Numbered from the stretch's first letter, positions 27,421-40,876 are shown. The stretch: 64,000 bases of DNA from Ananas comosus (GCF_001540865.1 NC_033632.1:11997464-12061463), one strand, 5' to 3'. Translations and numbers: made by a program. The notes: generated by a model from the letters alone, not told the origin.

Positions 27421-30400
27421 CTAGCCTTTTCTCTGGCTGTCAGCTACCCTAGGGTTTCGTTCGACGACGAAATGGTCGATAATCCGCACCGAGTTGACGG
27501 GGTCGGGACCCGAGGCCGCCTTCCACTTGCTCGGGAACCTTCGGAAGTGGCTCAGCTGCAAAGGTTGCTTCGGTTCCGCGTCCCAGTCGGGGTCTAACTT
27601 CCACTCTTTCGGTACCTGATTCAATGAAAGGAGTATAAAAGTCGAGCTCGCGTGCAAGGATAATATAAACACAAACCATCAGAAATATATTTAAAATTTC
27701 CGGGTGTAATGGGAAAAACCATGATAAATAGGCTGAGGAAAAGGGCGAAATCTCCGTAGTGGATCGCTACGCAAGTTGGTGCTCGAGATACCTTAGGTTA
27801 AACAATGTAGCGAGAAATTTATCTAAGATTTCGAAGTACTATGAATTGTTTAAGGGATCGATAGTGGCGTAGTCGAAAATAAGAGTTAAATGAAGGGAGG
27901 AAAAAAAAACATGAAATCCGTAGGACAACCCAAGTTATAGTAATGATTTGATAATATGTTGTAAGGTGGCCGCCCAGTTCAAATCCTAAGGGGGTGTTTG
28001 GTTCCTCGGAAAAGCGTGGAAAACTGTATTCCCAGAAAACACCCTTTTCCACAGTTTTTGTTTTTCAGATTAAAAAATTGGGAAAAGAAAACAGTAGTTT
28101 TCCATGAAATCTAGAGAAAGATCTTTTTCTTGGAACGGAACCAAACAGACGGAAACCAGTTTTCCAGCCAGAGAATTATTTTTTGGGCCATTTTCCGGAG
28201 AACCAAACAGCCCCTAATCGAAAGCCATGTACTCAGCAAGTGGATATTTGGTACTTGGTTTATAAGATTATATGCATAAATAAGGCGGGACTAAAATCTA
28301 AATAATCTCTTTCTTCAGATTAAGGGGTAAAAAAAAAGGCTAGAAAAAGAGATTTATTTCTTACTTTATCGACTGCAAGGCTAAAAACCTCGAGGTCGCC
28401 ATTTTTAGTGATATGGAAGCGCGTGAAAGCCTTGTAATTCGCGATGCGGAGGGAGGAGAAGGCTTCATCGAAATGAACGTGGAACCAGTTGATGCAGATG
28501 TACAAATAGCTTCCGAAAACAAGCGATACGATGGGAGTAGAGAAGACCCAGAAATAGGTGAAAACAGAGGCATAGTAAATTATGGCGCCGCCGCGAGGGA
28601 GTGATTCGATCCCTCTCTTGCAGATTTGGCTTCTCGTTACAGCCATAACCTGCAAGCGAAAGAAGCATTTATAAAATATTTGACAAGAAAACTTATGTTG
28701 CGGCTTCTACGTGTATATATCTGCAAAAAAATGCACACATCTAAAGCTGGGGAGTCATACAATTCATGGGCTCATATTTGGAAGAGATTATATGAAAATT
28801 CGACAGATATTAAAATGCTAATGCGCATGTGTAACCATCTCTAAAGAATATGGCCAAAATGTAAAAATGACACCAAAAAAACTATGCCGTGTTAAAGGGT
28901 CGTCACCTCGGGAATGTCGAATGCCGACATGAGGTACTTAATACATGCAGGGTAGAGTCCGAACGTCCACTGCTCGATCCGAGCCCTAAGGCCAGTTGGA
29001 TCCGGAAAGTGTTGGCTTTCCATCGACCGATACCATTCATAAAGAGTGTGATAGCCTGAAAATACATACAGATATTAAAATGCAGAGATATTAACATATA
29101 CACTAACAAATCTAAACATTTACATTAATATCGGATTAACTGGTGGTTCCAATACAATAGCGCCTAAAAAAAATTTTGCTTGTACAGTTGAAATCAACCT
29201 TAAATTGTATGATGGCAAGAAATGAGCTAGAAAGAAAAGAAACAAACCTGAAGTCGCTAATAGGTGATTCCGGATACATATCTCAATACCCAATTCCAGT
29301 AGCAGCATCAAGATTAGTGCTGAGGTCAGATGCGCCACACCATGCAGGACCCCAATTATAGCACGCTTTTTCCGCGATAGTTTTGTGGGAACGAAGAAAA
29401 ACGACGCCATTATCAATACGAGAACACCAGCTAGAGAGACGTAAGAACGTTCTAGAATGTAGAGGAAAGCGCCCCACATCATGCTAAAGAAGCCCTTGAG
29501 GCGGATGGACCAACTATCGTCATGCAATATGTCGAAAAGATCGCACTGAATGATAAAACACCCGAAAGTTAAAAGAGTCCTCAAAATGTTAATATCCTCA
29601 TCAATCTAGAATCTTGACGTAGTACGACATACGCACAATATAAAATACAAAGAATAAAACCAACTTTCTCAATAACTTTAATCTTATCACGAAACTTGCA
29701 TACTTAAAATTACAGGAGAACAATTTAGAAAGCATTATAATGCGTGTAATGTGAATATATAACTCAACTAGCTCTAAAGGTGTCTCACCTGTGGAAACAT
29801 AGAAAAGACCAGGACAAAGTATATAATGCCGCCAATGATATCAAATTGCCAGTTTTTTCTTCGAAACTTCAATATGTTACCCAATGCTATCTGGAAAAGA
29901 AAAATTTATTAGTTGTAAAAAAGCTTAAAAAGAACGATATTCCAGGATTTACATATATGCCATGCAAAAAATGTATATTATATAACATGTGAAGCTAAAT
30001 TTGACAAGCGAGAAATCGATAAAAGACCAAGATGGGTCAACTATGATAAGTAAAAATGAGAAGAATTTAAAAAAAAGAAAAATCAACCATACCCTGCCAG
30101 AATCCTCAAAAGAGGGATAAGTAGCCTTGCTTTCGTAAGAATTTCCATAGAATTTCTTGAAACCTCTGAACACATGGGTCGGATGCAAAAAGGCTCCGCC
30201 ACAACCATTAACAAGTAAATGCTGGACGTGAACAGGTTCTCTTGATGATGAAACGCAAGCTTGCTGGACGTGAACAGGTTCTCTCGATGATGAAACGCAA
30301 GAATGGCGCATGTAATGGTGCAAGTCCCCGGCCATTCTAAGTTTGCATCTTCCTTTAAGATAATCGCGTATAAGATATGAGACATTTTTTCCAGTATCAT

Positions 30401-31782
30401 CACCCCAATACCAATCGAGAAGCCAATTCGGTTCATGGGTCATAACAATAACTGAATCGTTTTCTCTGACCTGCATGAAATAATTTTATCTCCATAAGGA
30501 TTGCATAAGAATGTTTAGTAAGAGGATGTGCTCCGGAAGAGTCTCCTTCAAATATCAAACGATTTTCTATTTTGCCACCATAAAAAAATGAAGCCTATAT
30601 ATTACCCTCTTAAACTATATGTATATATTTTTATCACTTTGCCTCCCTTTGTTAGGCAATATATATCTCTATGCTTATATATCAATGGCATAAAATGAGA
30701 AGAATAGTGAATACAGTATCAGGTAATCTGCATTTTACGATCGCTAAAAGTAATCCTCACCAGCCAACTACACATACCTTAGTATTTGGAACTTAGAAAC
30801 CTTGAAGCTATTGGTGTTCAGTGATAATGACATAAAAAAGGGTCAAAGGCATTTAGGGTATGTTTGTTTCTCTTGAAGTGGGGTGCTCGAAGTGGAACTG
30901 GGATGAAACAAGCAAGTTCCATTATTTGGTTCATCTAGAACTCATGAGATCAAGCCGATGTGCACCTCACTTCTGCACTTTTGAATTGCTTTAATATTAG
31001 CCCGAAGTTGTGAGTTTGCTCGAACTCCTACCCCCAGAAAGTAGGGACTTAACGGAGCTCGTGTTTCGTGATTGCCAAACATGCCCTTAATCAAACTAAT
31101 ATAGGTATATATTCTTGTAACACCTCTTTTTTTTTTTATTCCTTGCTAGTTTTCATATTTTTGTAGGCCAGTAAAAAAAAATTCGTTAAGAATCGTAAAA
31201 GAAAATTGCAAAATTATCTGTTACTGAAAAAAATAATAATAATAAACCTTGTGTTGGCATAGCTCCACGAAAAATTTGAATTGGTACACATCAATGTCAC
31301 CGTGAAGAGCCTGGTCGAGACCAAATACCCACCACCCTTTTGGGAGCTCCAATGCAAAATAACTCTTTTTCTGAGGCATAAACCACCCACCCAACCAGCT
31401 TCTGTGGCATATGTACCTCATAAAAGTGTGAAGCCCATCAAACCAATCTGCAGAAAACTAAGCAACTTAATGACCATGCAGTCCACAATATACATTGAAA
31501 GAAAGAGGGGCGTAGTTTAAAATTTGGTCGTAGAATCCCAATTTCAATTGCATCTTCAGAGTTCCAATTTCAATTATTTAGTCTCTGAAGATTGTTTTTA
31601 AGTAAAATTAGGTCCTTCCATTATTTTTCCGTCTAAAAAGCCATAACGTAAGCATCATGAACTCTATAAAAGATGCCAACAGTGGCGTAAATAAAATTGG
31701 AAGTTTGGAACTCAAAAGATGCAATTGATATGGCGACCAAACTTCCAGGACTAAATTTGTAATTAACCCAGAAACTAAAAAA

Positions 31783-31814
<32 letters not shown>

Positions 31815-32493
31815 TCGAATACTAAGGCAAGATCAACTGATTTTTAGACCCACAATACTACTAGAAAGGAATTTTGTCCACGTGCATCTAAAACGTAATG
31901 AGGTTATTTTACATAAGAACAACGACGAACCGTGATTTCCAGGAATTAAGAAACACTGGGGCCCGCGATATCGTTTCAGCTCCGAGACCCCAAATGGAAG
32001 CTCCGGTTTGTCCACCGCTATATGTTCAGCCTTGTACCACGGAGGAGGTTGGAAAGCATATTCAAAAGGACAGAAAAAGCGCCTCTCATACGTAAATGTA
32101 GAAGGATTAGGGTACCTGTGTGGAGATTTCAAAAACATTTTAAACCATACTTAAGAGTTATTGCGTGCATGATATCGTCCATAAAGATCCTATTTATGTA
32201 GGTCGAAACTTCGGGATATTATTCTCGAAAAAAAAAAACACACGGTAGAGATCATTTAATATCATCAAACTTCTGAGTCCAAAATTCAAGTATTTCATTT
32301 CATTAATCAATAAGCCAAAACTTCTCCTCTAATTATAAAAATGGAAGCATAAGAAAGGGAAAAAGGGGCCACAATCTAATTTAATATTAACCGACTTTTA
32401 TGTAAAAAGACAAAAATTTCCTCGTATCAAATTATAAGTCACTTTTTTCTGTTAAATCAACAGGTTCTGTTTTCCCCAAGCTTAAGCTGGAAA

Positions 32494-32548
<55 letters not shown>

Positions 32549-32776
32549 ATTGACCTCCTATGTGTTTAAAAGTACCAAGCCATTGGTGCTTGTAAGTTTT
32601 CGGCCCTTGGATTAAGAGATGTGCGGTTAGGATGATGTGGGCCCCCTAGGGTTGAGTGGGTGGTTGGTTGAATAGTATAATCTAACGGATGAAAATGATC
32701 AAAGGCATAGATCTAACGGTAAAAAATTCACAAGCACCAAGTGCTTGGTGCTTTTACAAGCACCATAACCGGACTC

Positions 32777-32836
<60 letters not shown>

Positions 32837-35800
32837 AGCAGCTGCATCTATAGTCATTAAAGGTTGAATAGGCCGAGGAGGCACTTAATCTTTAGGATAA
32901 AGGAATGTTAGATAAGAATCTTACGCAAGGTCCCCTCCAATAAGAAGCAAGTCTCCACGTGGGAGCTTTTGCACCGAGTCACCATTTTTAATCTGTAATG
33001 AACGTTGTGCCAGTAATCGGGCCACCGCATAGGTAGAGTTTCCACCATCGCCAGTATCCGCAATGAAATCAAACCAAAGTTCGTCTCTGTTTTGAAGATG
33101 ATCGTACAGTAGATCGCTGTTTTTAGATTCGTCAGGAACCTTGTTCATAGCAGCCTGGTTGATTTGGATGGAAAAATGGAATCAAACAGATTATGAAAAA
33201 AGCAAAAGCAAATGAGCATGATCACAGACCATGATATATTTACATTTGCACCCCTGCGAAATTAGTGTAACCATGCAAAATCTGAATGTTCATTACCTTT
33301 GAAAACTTAATTTGTTACATATTTATAACGTTGTACATGCAAAAATGCCCCTCTTCTAGAGAACTCTTCTGATAGCACTAAACCAACTTCCCCCCATAAA
33401 TTAGCCGACTCCCAATTTAATGTAAAGGTTTCTTTTGTTTTAATAAGAAACTGCTCTTTCAAGGGTATGTAAGAAAATTCAGATTTTTACAGGTGTGTAT
33501 GCGCATAAATATATATACATATATAGATGATTTTGCAGGGTAAAAATTCTATTTTGTTTATATTTATTAGATACCTGCATCATTCGCATGTCAAATCGAC
33601 CAACAAATAGAGTCACGGATACCATGAGATCAAACACCGTCTTGAATAAGTCAGTGGAAGTCCTAAAATATGAAAAGGAAAGGAAGCAGTGAATTCCTAT
33701 TGTCGCCTTAAAATGGAAAAAGAAAAATAAGAAAAATAAATGTAGGCTTAGCCGATATTAGCATACCCCGAATACCAAGGTACCATGTCCAAGAAATCAG
33801 GTTTCATTTGTTTCTTCAACTTCTCGTACTCTGATATTGTCATAGGATGAGTGAGAGCCCATCTGTGACATCGGAAAGGCAAATAAAGGACAATTAGATA
33901 ACATAAACTAAATCCATTTGAGTAATAAGCCAAAGATTTTGCAACCTTTACATAGAAATTACGCTAAGATGAAGGAAACCTCTTACAAAATATCGCTTTT
34001 TTTTTTTTTGTTTAACGTCGCAACCCAAAACAAAAACAAGAACAAAACCTATATATAATCCATAAGTATAATTGTCATTACTTTGCCTCTTTCCATCAAT
34101 CTTCATCAAGCAATACATAACATAAAATAAACTCAAAATGATGTACGCATCATCTTCAACCGTCTCCTCTACATGAAATATTACGTAGTAAAAGAAAGTA
34201 GCATTTATGTTTAAGAGTTATAGTGAATTAACATACCCAGTTGATCGTTCGATGACATAATTAGCGATGTAGAGTCCGATAAACGTTGCCCACAATGAAT
34301 ATAAAGGTGATATTTCATCTGAAAGGTGAGGACATGATCCATTGCAAGCTAACTGTTGAAAACAAATAACAAAAATAATAAACCCAGAAATTACGAAAAG
34401 AAAAAGATATATATAATATCATAAGAAAGCTGGAGAAAGTTCGGTATACCTCCCCATAGATGACCCATTTAGAAAAGAGCGGGTAGTCGCTAGCAGAACC
34501 AACCGGCGCAAACCAGGAAGAACAAATTTGGTCCTTCCACTCGTGCATTTTAAGGAACTTGGATATCCATATATTTCTATCTTGCTTGTTCCACAAAGGG
34601 AAAGAAAACCAATTTGAGTTTCTTCTATCAAAGTGCTTCTCTCTTGTGATAGCTCGGTTACCGCAGTGGCTGTAAAATACACAGCATGCTATACTTATGA
34701 CCTGCATAATCGCAGGCGTTACACACAGCAGAAATATTAGGTACATAGCGCTTGGTTTAACCTTTTTAGGAGGTTTCAGTTTAGCCCACAACCATTCGAT
34801 AATCGATACTTATTATCAGGTCACTAAACATTGCACTCTATGTGATCTAATCCTTGTTGTTTAATCCCGTGGTTAAATTGGATTCGAATGCTCACAAAAT
34901 CAACATATGAGAAGTCGAATAGTTAGATGATGATTACATGGATGTGTCTGTCCCAGTTAACAGAGAAATGAAATGAAACAGTAAATATTGCGATGAAATG
35001 GAATAATTAGGCACCTAATTTATTCATATATATCGAAAGGTTGTAGAACAAACTGAGATCAATTTACCCCGAAAAAGGTCACGAACCAACATCAATTTGT
35101 TGTGTGTTAAGACAACTTTAAGAACTTACTGCACAGTTTTGGATGATAGTGAGTATCTCTGGTCTCTTTTCAGCCATTCGCGAAACCAGGCCCAAGTACC
35201 AAAGCCCGAGAAATATAATGTGGAAAACAATAAGAAAAAGAAGCGAGGTGATATAAATTGTGATGAAGAGAGAAAGGTTCATTCTCAAGTCGACTCCCAT
35301 CGACTGAAAACTCGGAAGATGATATAAAGCTGCCATGAAGATCCATGCAATGTACCTGCAGAACAAATGAGACTGACACATTTACCTTGTTTTTGTCCAA
35401 TAAATATGCCCATGTATTAAAAAAAATTGCCCCCTTTAAGAAACTTATTCAGATTCAAAACAGCATTTCCCTGAATTAGACGACTCCCGAAGTTTGTGGG
35501 TGCTTTTCTAAGAAACTGCACTTTCGAGGGGATAAATAGGAGCACCGGAATATATAGTTTTACATATTATTAGAAAAAGAATAACGTACCAACGGCTGAA
35601 GTTAGAATAACTTGGCTTGATAGTCTTCCTAATGAAAGGAGAAGAGAAGAAATAAAAGAAACCGATCAGGCAAATGTACATGGACCACCACTTGATGTTT
35701 TTGTCCATTTTTTGTATGAGGGTGTGCAAATTATCCGATGAAATGAAAAAGATCCATCCTATTATAACCGCGGTCATTGCATGCCTCGAATGCTCGTGAG

Positions 35801-35891
35801 GGTACGGATATTGGTGAGCCAATATCGTTCGAACTCTATCCATTTTGAAGGATTCAAATATAGGACCTATAGATTGCTTTTCTGCGCTCAT
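27421..35891 (-). CDS. Calcineurin-like metallophosphoesterase, multipass membrane protein, 15 coding exons, about 1033 aa
   Basis: Exons (minus): 35891-35590, 35355-35130, 34701-34450, 34352-34237, 33862-33767, 33662-33575, 33154-32925, 32115-31931, 31447-31248, 30470-30093, 29890-29789, 29545-29248, 29055-28907, 28649-28365 and 27615-27421 (TAG). All are GT-AG and all phases close. The N-terminus has several hydrophobic helices. The central metallophosphoesterase domain shows ADTGDGG near 392, GGD at 433-435, GNHD at 496-499, MTHEP around H577 and AGDLHHY around 613-618, which are the usual metal-binding blocks. More membrane helices follow, then a soluble tail with VPKEWKLDPDWDAEP. Plants have a conserved ~1000-aa protein of this layout whose substrate I do not know. 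The start MSAEKQS was chosen over an upstream Met because an acceptor (AAATTTTAG) precedes it. A 14-codon duplication lies in exon 10. Confidence 0.9.
30221..30304 (-). repeat. 42-bp in-frame tandem duplication inside a coding exon
   Basis: The plus-strand block starting GCTGGACGTGAACAGGTTCT at 30221 is repeated at 30263. The two copies differ at one base (T at 30242, C at 30284) in about 40. It adds 14 residues (a second SSSREPVHVQ) just after the AGDLHHYMRHS metal-binding block of the metallophosphoesterase. Confidence 0.93.
32496..32546. repeat. (AT)n tract in metallophosphoesterase intron 7
   Basis: An AT run of about 50 bp abuts a MITE copy. Its other side is flanked by a second TA run (about 32777-32798) and a (GA)n run (about 32799-32833). 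Confidence 0.95.
32547..32776 (+). mobile_element. TA-associated MITE, copy 1 (intronic)
   Basis: The element is flanked by TA repeats. Both ends carry inverted blocks around AAGCACCAAG/CTTGGTGCTT. The interior has GATGTGCGGTTAGGATGATG, GGGCCCCCTAGGGTTGAGTG and ATCTAACGG words that recur in the copies at 42.34-42.56 and 44.95-45.42 kb. It has no coding capacity. Confidence 0.6.
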
Positions 35892-35937
35892 GGAACTAAA
35901 ATTTAAAAACAAGCGTAATTTATCGCTGTTTTAACAC

Positions 35938-35979
35938 CTGTGCCTCCACGAGAGATATGTTCCAAGGCGTAGTTTGGCT
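35938..35979 (-). other. Possible noncoding leader exon of the metallophosphoesterase gene
   Basis: On the minus strand an acceptor-like TTTCTATGCAG is followed by 42 bases and then a donor-like CACAG|GTGTT. It lies just upstream of the first coding exon, whose own acceptor is at 35897-35896. This is inference from splice signals only. Confidence 0.35.
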
Positions 35980-36649
35980 CTGCATAGAAAGAAGCAAAAT
36001 CTTTAGTTTCAGTATCCTAACCTGCTAAAATTCAGAAACATGGATAACTTAACAAAAGTAGACAGGAATTGTTGCAGGTTTCTTGGATCGACATCTCAGT
36101 TAACAAGTTACACTGCGAATCTCATAATCACACTAACAAAAACAGGGAAAAAAATGTCTCACTGAAACTTTTTTGTGTACCATAAGATTATATATATTGG
36201 AATCTGTTGGATATAAAAGTAAATATACTGTAGAGAGAAGTTGTTGGGGGTTTCTAATTCAATGCATTACTCAAACCACACTTCATCAAAAACAAGCCCT
36301 AAGTAACCAATAACCAAAAAATTGGGAACCCAAACTTACAATTAAGACTCAAAACCCCGGAAATAGACAAATCCCAAGCTCAAGTTTCCAACCAAAGGGG
36401 ATTTTAAGCAAAAGGAATCACATTGTTTTACGGTCTCGATCCCACAAGCTCAATTTTCCAACCAAAGTACAAAATGAGAAAGAAAGGGGCTTCAATCAAG
36501 ACAAATCCCAAGCACCCCGAACTTCCACTCTTCCACCAAAAATATCATAACACAATATAAAATCACACTTGCATCACACTATTAACTCATCCATTAATGA
36601 TTTTTATATGTACATAACCCATTTTTTGTGCAAAACTAATCACACACCA

Positions 36650-38010
36650 GAATTGAACAAGCAAACCAAATTCCAATATCACATCGCTAAAGAGCACATA
36701 TCCATGAATTCAAACACATTCACAGCCAAAATTGGTTGGTGGGTACAGAGAATTTATGAAAATTTGCACCAAAAAATGATGGAGAAGAAGAAGAAGAAGA
36801 AGAAGAAGAGCAAAATGTCTCATAACATCACACAAGCCCACACTCACAATTCAATGTTACATTAAATTTAATCTCACATAGCTATTGACCACCACTCACC
36901 CATGAAGAAATTGCAGGTAAAAGAAAAAAAGAAAAAAAGAAAAACCCAACTTAGGGAAAGATTTACACAATTCAATTGTGCTTGTTTGTGCAAAACTACA
37001 TCACATACCCAAAAGACCAGAACCCACCATCCATAATCACACACAGGAACAAGCATACCAAAATTCTAATCACACATCACAAAACACATCCAGAGCCAAA
37101 ATGGGTTGTCGGGAAGAGAAATTTATGAACAATTTATGCAGGAAAAGGTCCAAAAAGGGGAACTTTCGAGAGGTTAATAGAGGAGGAGGAAGAAGAAGAA
37201 GAAGAAGATGTGGGTTCTTCAGGGAGAATCTATTCCCAACACACCCAATAACCCTAAAAACTCCTACCAAATTGTGTCATAAACACCACACAAGGTCACA
37301 CTAACAATTAAATGATACATCAAATTTAACCTCATACAACTACTCACCATGAACACAAAACCCACAATTCACAACAACACATGGGAACAAGCATAACCAA
37401 ATTGTAATCACACATTACAAAACACATCCAGACCCAAAATGGGTTGTTGAATACAAAATTTCTGAACAATTTTTGGAGGAATAGGATCAAAAAAATGGGA
37501 ACTTTACCTGAAGAGGGCTTTATAGAGGAATAAAAGAGCAAGAAGAAGCAACTAAATGATACATCAAATTTAACCTTACACAACCATTAAGAAATCAGAA
37601 AAAAAAAAAAAGCCCACAATTTGCAACTTATGGGAACAAGCATAACCAAATTGTAATCACACATCACAAAACGCATCCAGATTGTTGGGTACAAAAATTT
37701 CTGAACAATTTTCGCAGGAATAGGATCAAAAAAATGGGAACTTTACCTGAAGAAGCGATTAAATGATACATCAAATTTAACCTTACACAGCTACTTACCA
37801 TGAACTCACCCATTAAGAAATCAGGGGAAAAAAAAAAAAAAACCAAAATTCACAGCAACAAATAGGACAAATCCAGGGCCAAAATGGGTCGCTGGGGACA
37901 GAGAATTTATGCAATTTTTTTTGCCAAAAAATGATCAAAAAAAGAGGAAAAAGGAGAGGGCTTTACCTGAAGAGGGGTCCCAAAAGAGGAATGAAACAAG
38001 GGAGAAGAGG
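36650..38010 (-). repeat. Five diverged tandem repeats in the metallophosphoesterase leader region
   Basis: The related block AACAAGCATA.CAAATT.TAATCACACAT..CAAAACACATCCAGA.CCAAAATGGGTTG occurs near 36656, 37049, 37385, 37632 and, more diverged, 37848. Three of the repeats, read on the minus strand, end in the same splice-donor-like CTTCAG|GTAAAG (near 37508, 37744 and 37966). The true first exon is most likely the outermost one, because it is preceded by an AATAAAAA box (about 38035-38042) and pyrimidine-rich leader DNA. That implies a leader intron of up to about 2 kb. Confidence 0.65.
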
Positions 38011-38099
38011 AGGAGAAGGAGAAGAGTGCGAGGGTTTTTATTCAGTGGGAAAAGAAAATGAGAAAACGAGAAAAATGAGAAAAAAAAGTTGAGAAATTG

Positions 38100-39340
38100 G
38101 GGATTCGTTTTCTCGGTTTCTGATCAACAATGGGAACAAATATGGAAAATGGGGAAAGAGAGAAAAAAAAAAAAAAAAGTTAAAAAAAAAAATTATTAAA
38201 AAAAAGAAAAGAAAAAAAGCATATGTGGGGAATCTTCTAAGGAAGTTCCTTGCGGGAAGAAAGCAAAGCATCATGCTTAAAAACAAAACAAAAAAAAAGA
38301 AAAAAAAAAAAAGAAAATCAGAATTTACATGAAAAAGTAACCGACAGCACGTCACACCCACTTCTGCACCCAAAAGTCTACCTAAGACTTTTTATTTTTA
38401 GAATTAGGGCTTTCTGCAAATATCTGTAGAAATTTTACAGAGAATTTTTACTGTGTGCCTTCTTATTTGGGACTCGAGATTGTGGCTCTCGGCCTATGTA
38501 TCACGGACACTTTTATAAGACTCGCGTGTCTGTATCTTGGACGCGGGTTTAATGTCGAGTAGTGCATACAATTAAAAAAATATGCATGCATATTTTGATT
38601 TTACTTTTTTTATACATATATAATGTAAGATTATAAATATTTTAACTTTTTAATAAATATATATAATTTTTTTGACAATATATAAATATATTATATATGA
38701 AGGAAAATTTTTTTCTTAAACTATATGATCTGAAAATTTTATTAATTTTCATTCATATAAAAAATATAACAATATTTTGCTAAAACTAATATTATATATA
38801 TAATAAATATATATATTATTACATTAATAATATTATTATATTTTATTAACATTATTTGTATTGTGTTCGTGTTCTATTTTTTTGAAGGCTGCCGAGTAAT
38901 TGTGTCCAAATTGTGTCGTGTCCTGTGTTACGTGTCAGTATTCGTGACGTCTTATCTTCGACAGTGTTCTACAAAGATGCCTTATAACTCAAGTTAATTT
39001 GTAAAATACTAGTCATATGTTTGCCCTAGTAATATAATTGTGGCCAAGTAGATTCAATCTCCCATATGTGTGTAAAAATGAGAGTCGAATAATAGGATTA
39101 GAATATTCGATCTTTTGGGTTAGAATAATATAGGCTTGAGAGTGTTCTAGCAAGATTTAAAAAAGAAAAAAAAAACACTATTCGTGGGTGAATAAGTGGG
39201 TGATTTGAATTTTACACAATCTTTTTTCTACTTTTAAGTATTTTGTAATTTTTTTTTTTTAACTAACCTATTATATTTTGCCAATTTAGCACCCACCGCC
39301 ATGCCAATAGAATAGCTGAAGAATATTCCAGATATAATTT
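38100..39340. other. AT-rich intergenic DNA
   Basis: Poly-A-rich runs are followed by very AT-rich sequence (38570-38870) beside a GTGTC/GTGTCGTGTC-rich patch near 38900. No gene is seen. Confidence 0.4.
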
Positions 39341-39343
39341 GTA

Positions 39344-39700
39344 GGGAAAACTTCAAAAAAAAAAACCGTGGTTTCGCAGTTTCTCACTTTGCCCCCATAT
39401 AGTTTAAAGTGTATCGATTTGGCCCAATGTGGTTTCATTTTTATCTTTTTGGTAGCTTTTTCGTTAATATTTCATTAAATTATATATAAAAAACTTCAGA
39501 TACCCATCTAGATTTATCAAATATTCACTTTAGTACCCTTCAATTTTAACTTTATCACTGATTTAAGAAAAAAAAATAATGAAATTGATAAGAAAAAGAG
39601 AAAAAAGAAACCACAGGGGGGCAAATTGATATATTTTAAACCACAGGGGGGCAAAGTGAGAAACTGCGAAACCACATGGGGAGTTTTTTGAAGTTTTCCC
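39344..39700. mobile_element. Mutator-type MITE with near-perfect 9-bp target duplication
   Basis: The left end reads GGGAAAACTTCAAAAAA and then GTGGTTTCGCAGTTTCTCAC with TTTGCCCCC. The right end is its reverse complement (GGGGGCAAAGTGAGAAACTG, then CGAAACCAC and AAGTTTTCCC). The flanks read TAATTTGTA on the left and TAATTTATA on the right, 8 of 9 identical. Length is 357 bp and there is no coding capacity. A 9-bp duplication and long TIRs point to the Mutator superfamily. Confidence 0.8.
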
Positions 39701-40453
39701 TAATTTATAAGCGTCCCCTAAAAAAAAAATTACAGATGATCCTAACAAATTTAAAAAATATTTACAGATGATCCTAACAAATTTATCTTTACATATCTGA
39801 CTCCCTCCTTGCCATGCGAGTAAAATATTGGCAATTTTAAATTGAACATAATGATTGAATCACCATATTCATATTCACACTTTAGTCACTTTTTTTGACT
39901 TATAGATAATAAAAAATACAAAAAGTAATACGGTGATCCAATCACAGTATTTAAATTCATATTTCAGTTTCTTTTTTTTACTTAACAATAAAAAAAGAAA
40001 TTCGATGATTCAATTGCTGTGTTTAAATCACCGTGTTCAATTTAAAAATGACGCTCGCGTAACAAGAAAAGAGCTATTTATGTAAATATAAATTTATTAG
40101 GACCATTTATAAAACAAAAGTTTCGAAGGGCTTAAATACAAAAAAAGCCCTTTACCAGCTCTTCTGCTTTATTTTTCCATAGTTTTGATTTAGATTGCCC
40201 AGTTGCTTGAAACCAGGTCATTCATTAAGGGGCTATTTGATTGCACGTAGTTATAATTGTGTTGTAATTGTAACTGAATTCAAATTTAATTTTTGAAAAA
40301 AAAATAAATTATCTCGCAAGTGAAATACTTTATTCTATCAAATTATAGATGTCAAAACTTTTTCAGAAGCAAAAAAACAAAAAATATATATATAGTAGGT
40401 CTTGTACGCTATTAGGAGCACAGAGGCCTCTGTACTCCTAAGCCGTTTTCGAT

Positions 40454-40876
40454 GATGGGACTTCCGAATCGACGATCGGCACTGTTAGATTTGATCTAGA
40501 ATATATGAACTATTTAGAAAATAATTTCTGCAGATTTTCGATATCATTTACCTAGTGATCGAAAGAATTCGAGATCAATAATTTTTAATAATTGATGTAT
40601 GCCGTTTGCAAGTTTAACAGTATAAAAGTATTTAAATCAGATGAAATTTTGATAAAAAATTCTTTATGCCATCTACAACAAGATCAATATCTCTGATCGA
40701 AAATTTTTAGTGTAACATCATAACTTTTTATGAGATTTTTATTTTTAGCCGTTGATTTTGAGTCCTTTCGATCACAAGTAATGATATCGAAAAACCGAAA
40801 AATTTATTTTCTAGATAGTTCAAATACACTAGATCAAGTCTAACAGAACTGATCGTCAATTCAGAAGTCCCACCCA
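40454..40876. mobile_element. Foldback element with ~135-bp inverted repeats
   Basis: The left arm (GATGGGACTTCCGAATCGAC onward, to about 40590) and the right arm (about 40740 to 40876, ending GTCAATTCAGAAGTCCCACC) are inverted copies with moderate divergence. They share TTGATCTAG, GAACTAT.TAGAAAATAA and TTTTCGATATCATT. The outer limits may be wider (about 40395-40935), next to a (TA)n tract at 40936-40970. Related words occur at about 43950-44010 and 45430-45840. Confidence 0.7.

Noticed and set aside
36569..38373. Several short frames in the A-rich region
   Set aside because: Low complexity, no conserved block, and they fall in the repeated leader region of the metallophosphoesterase gene.
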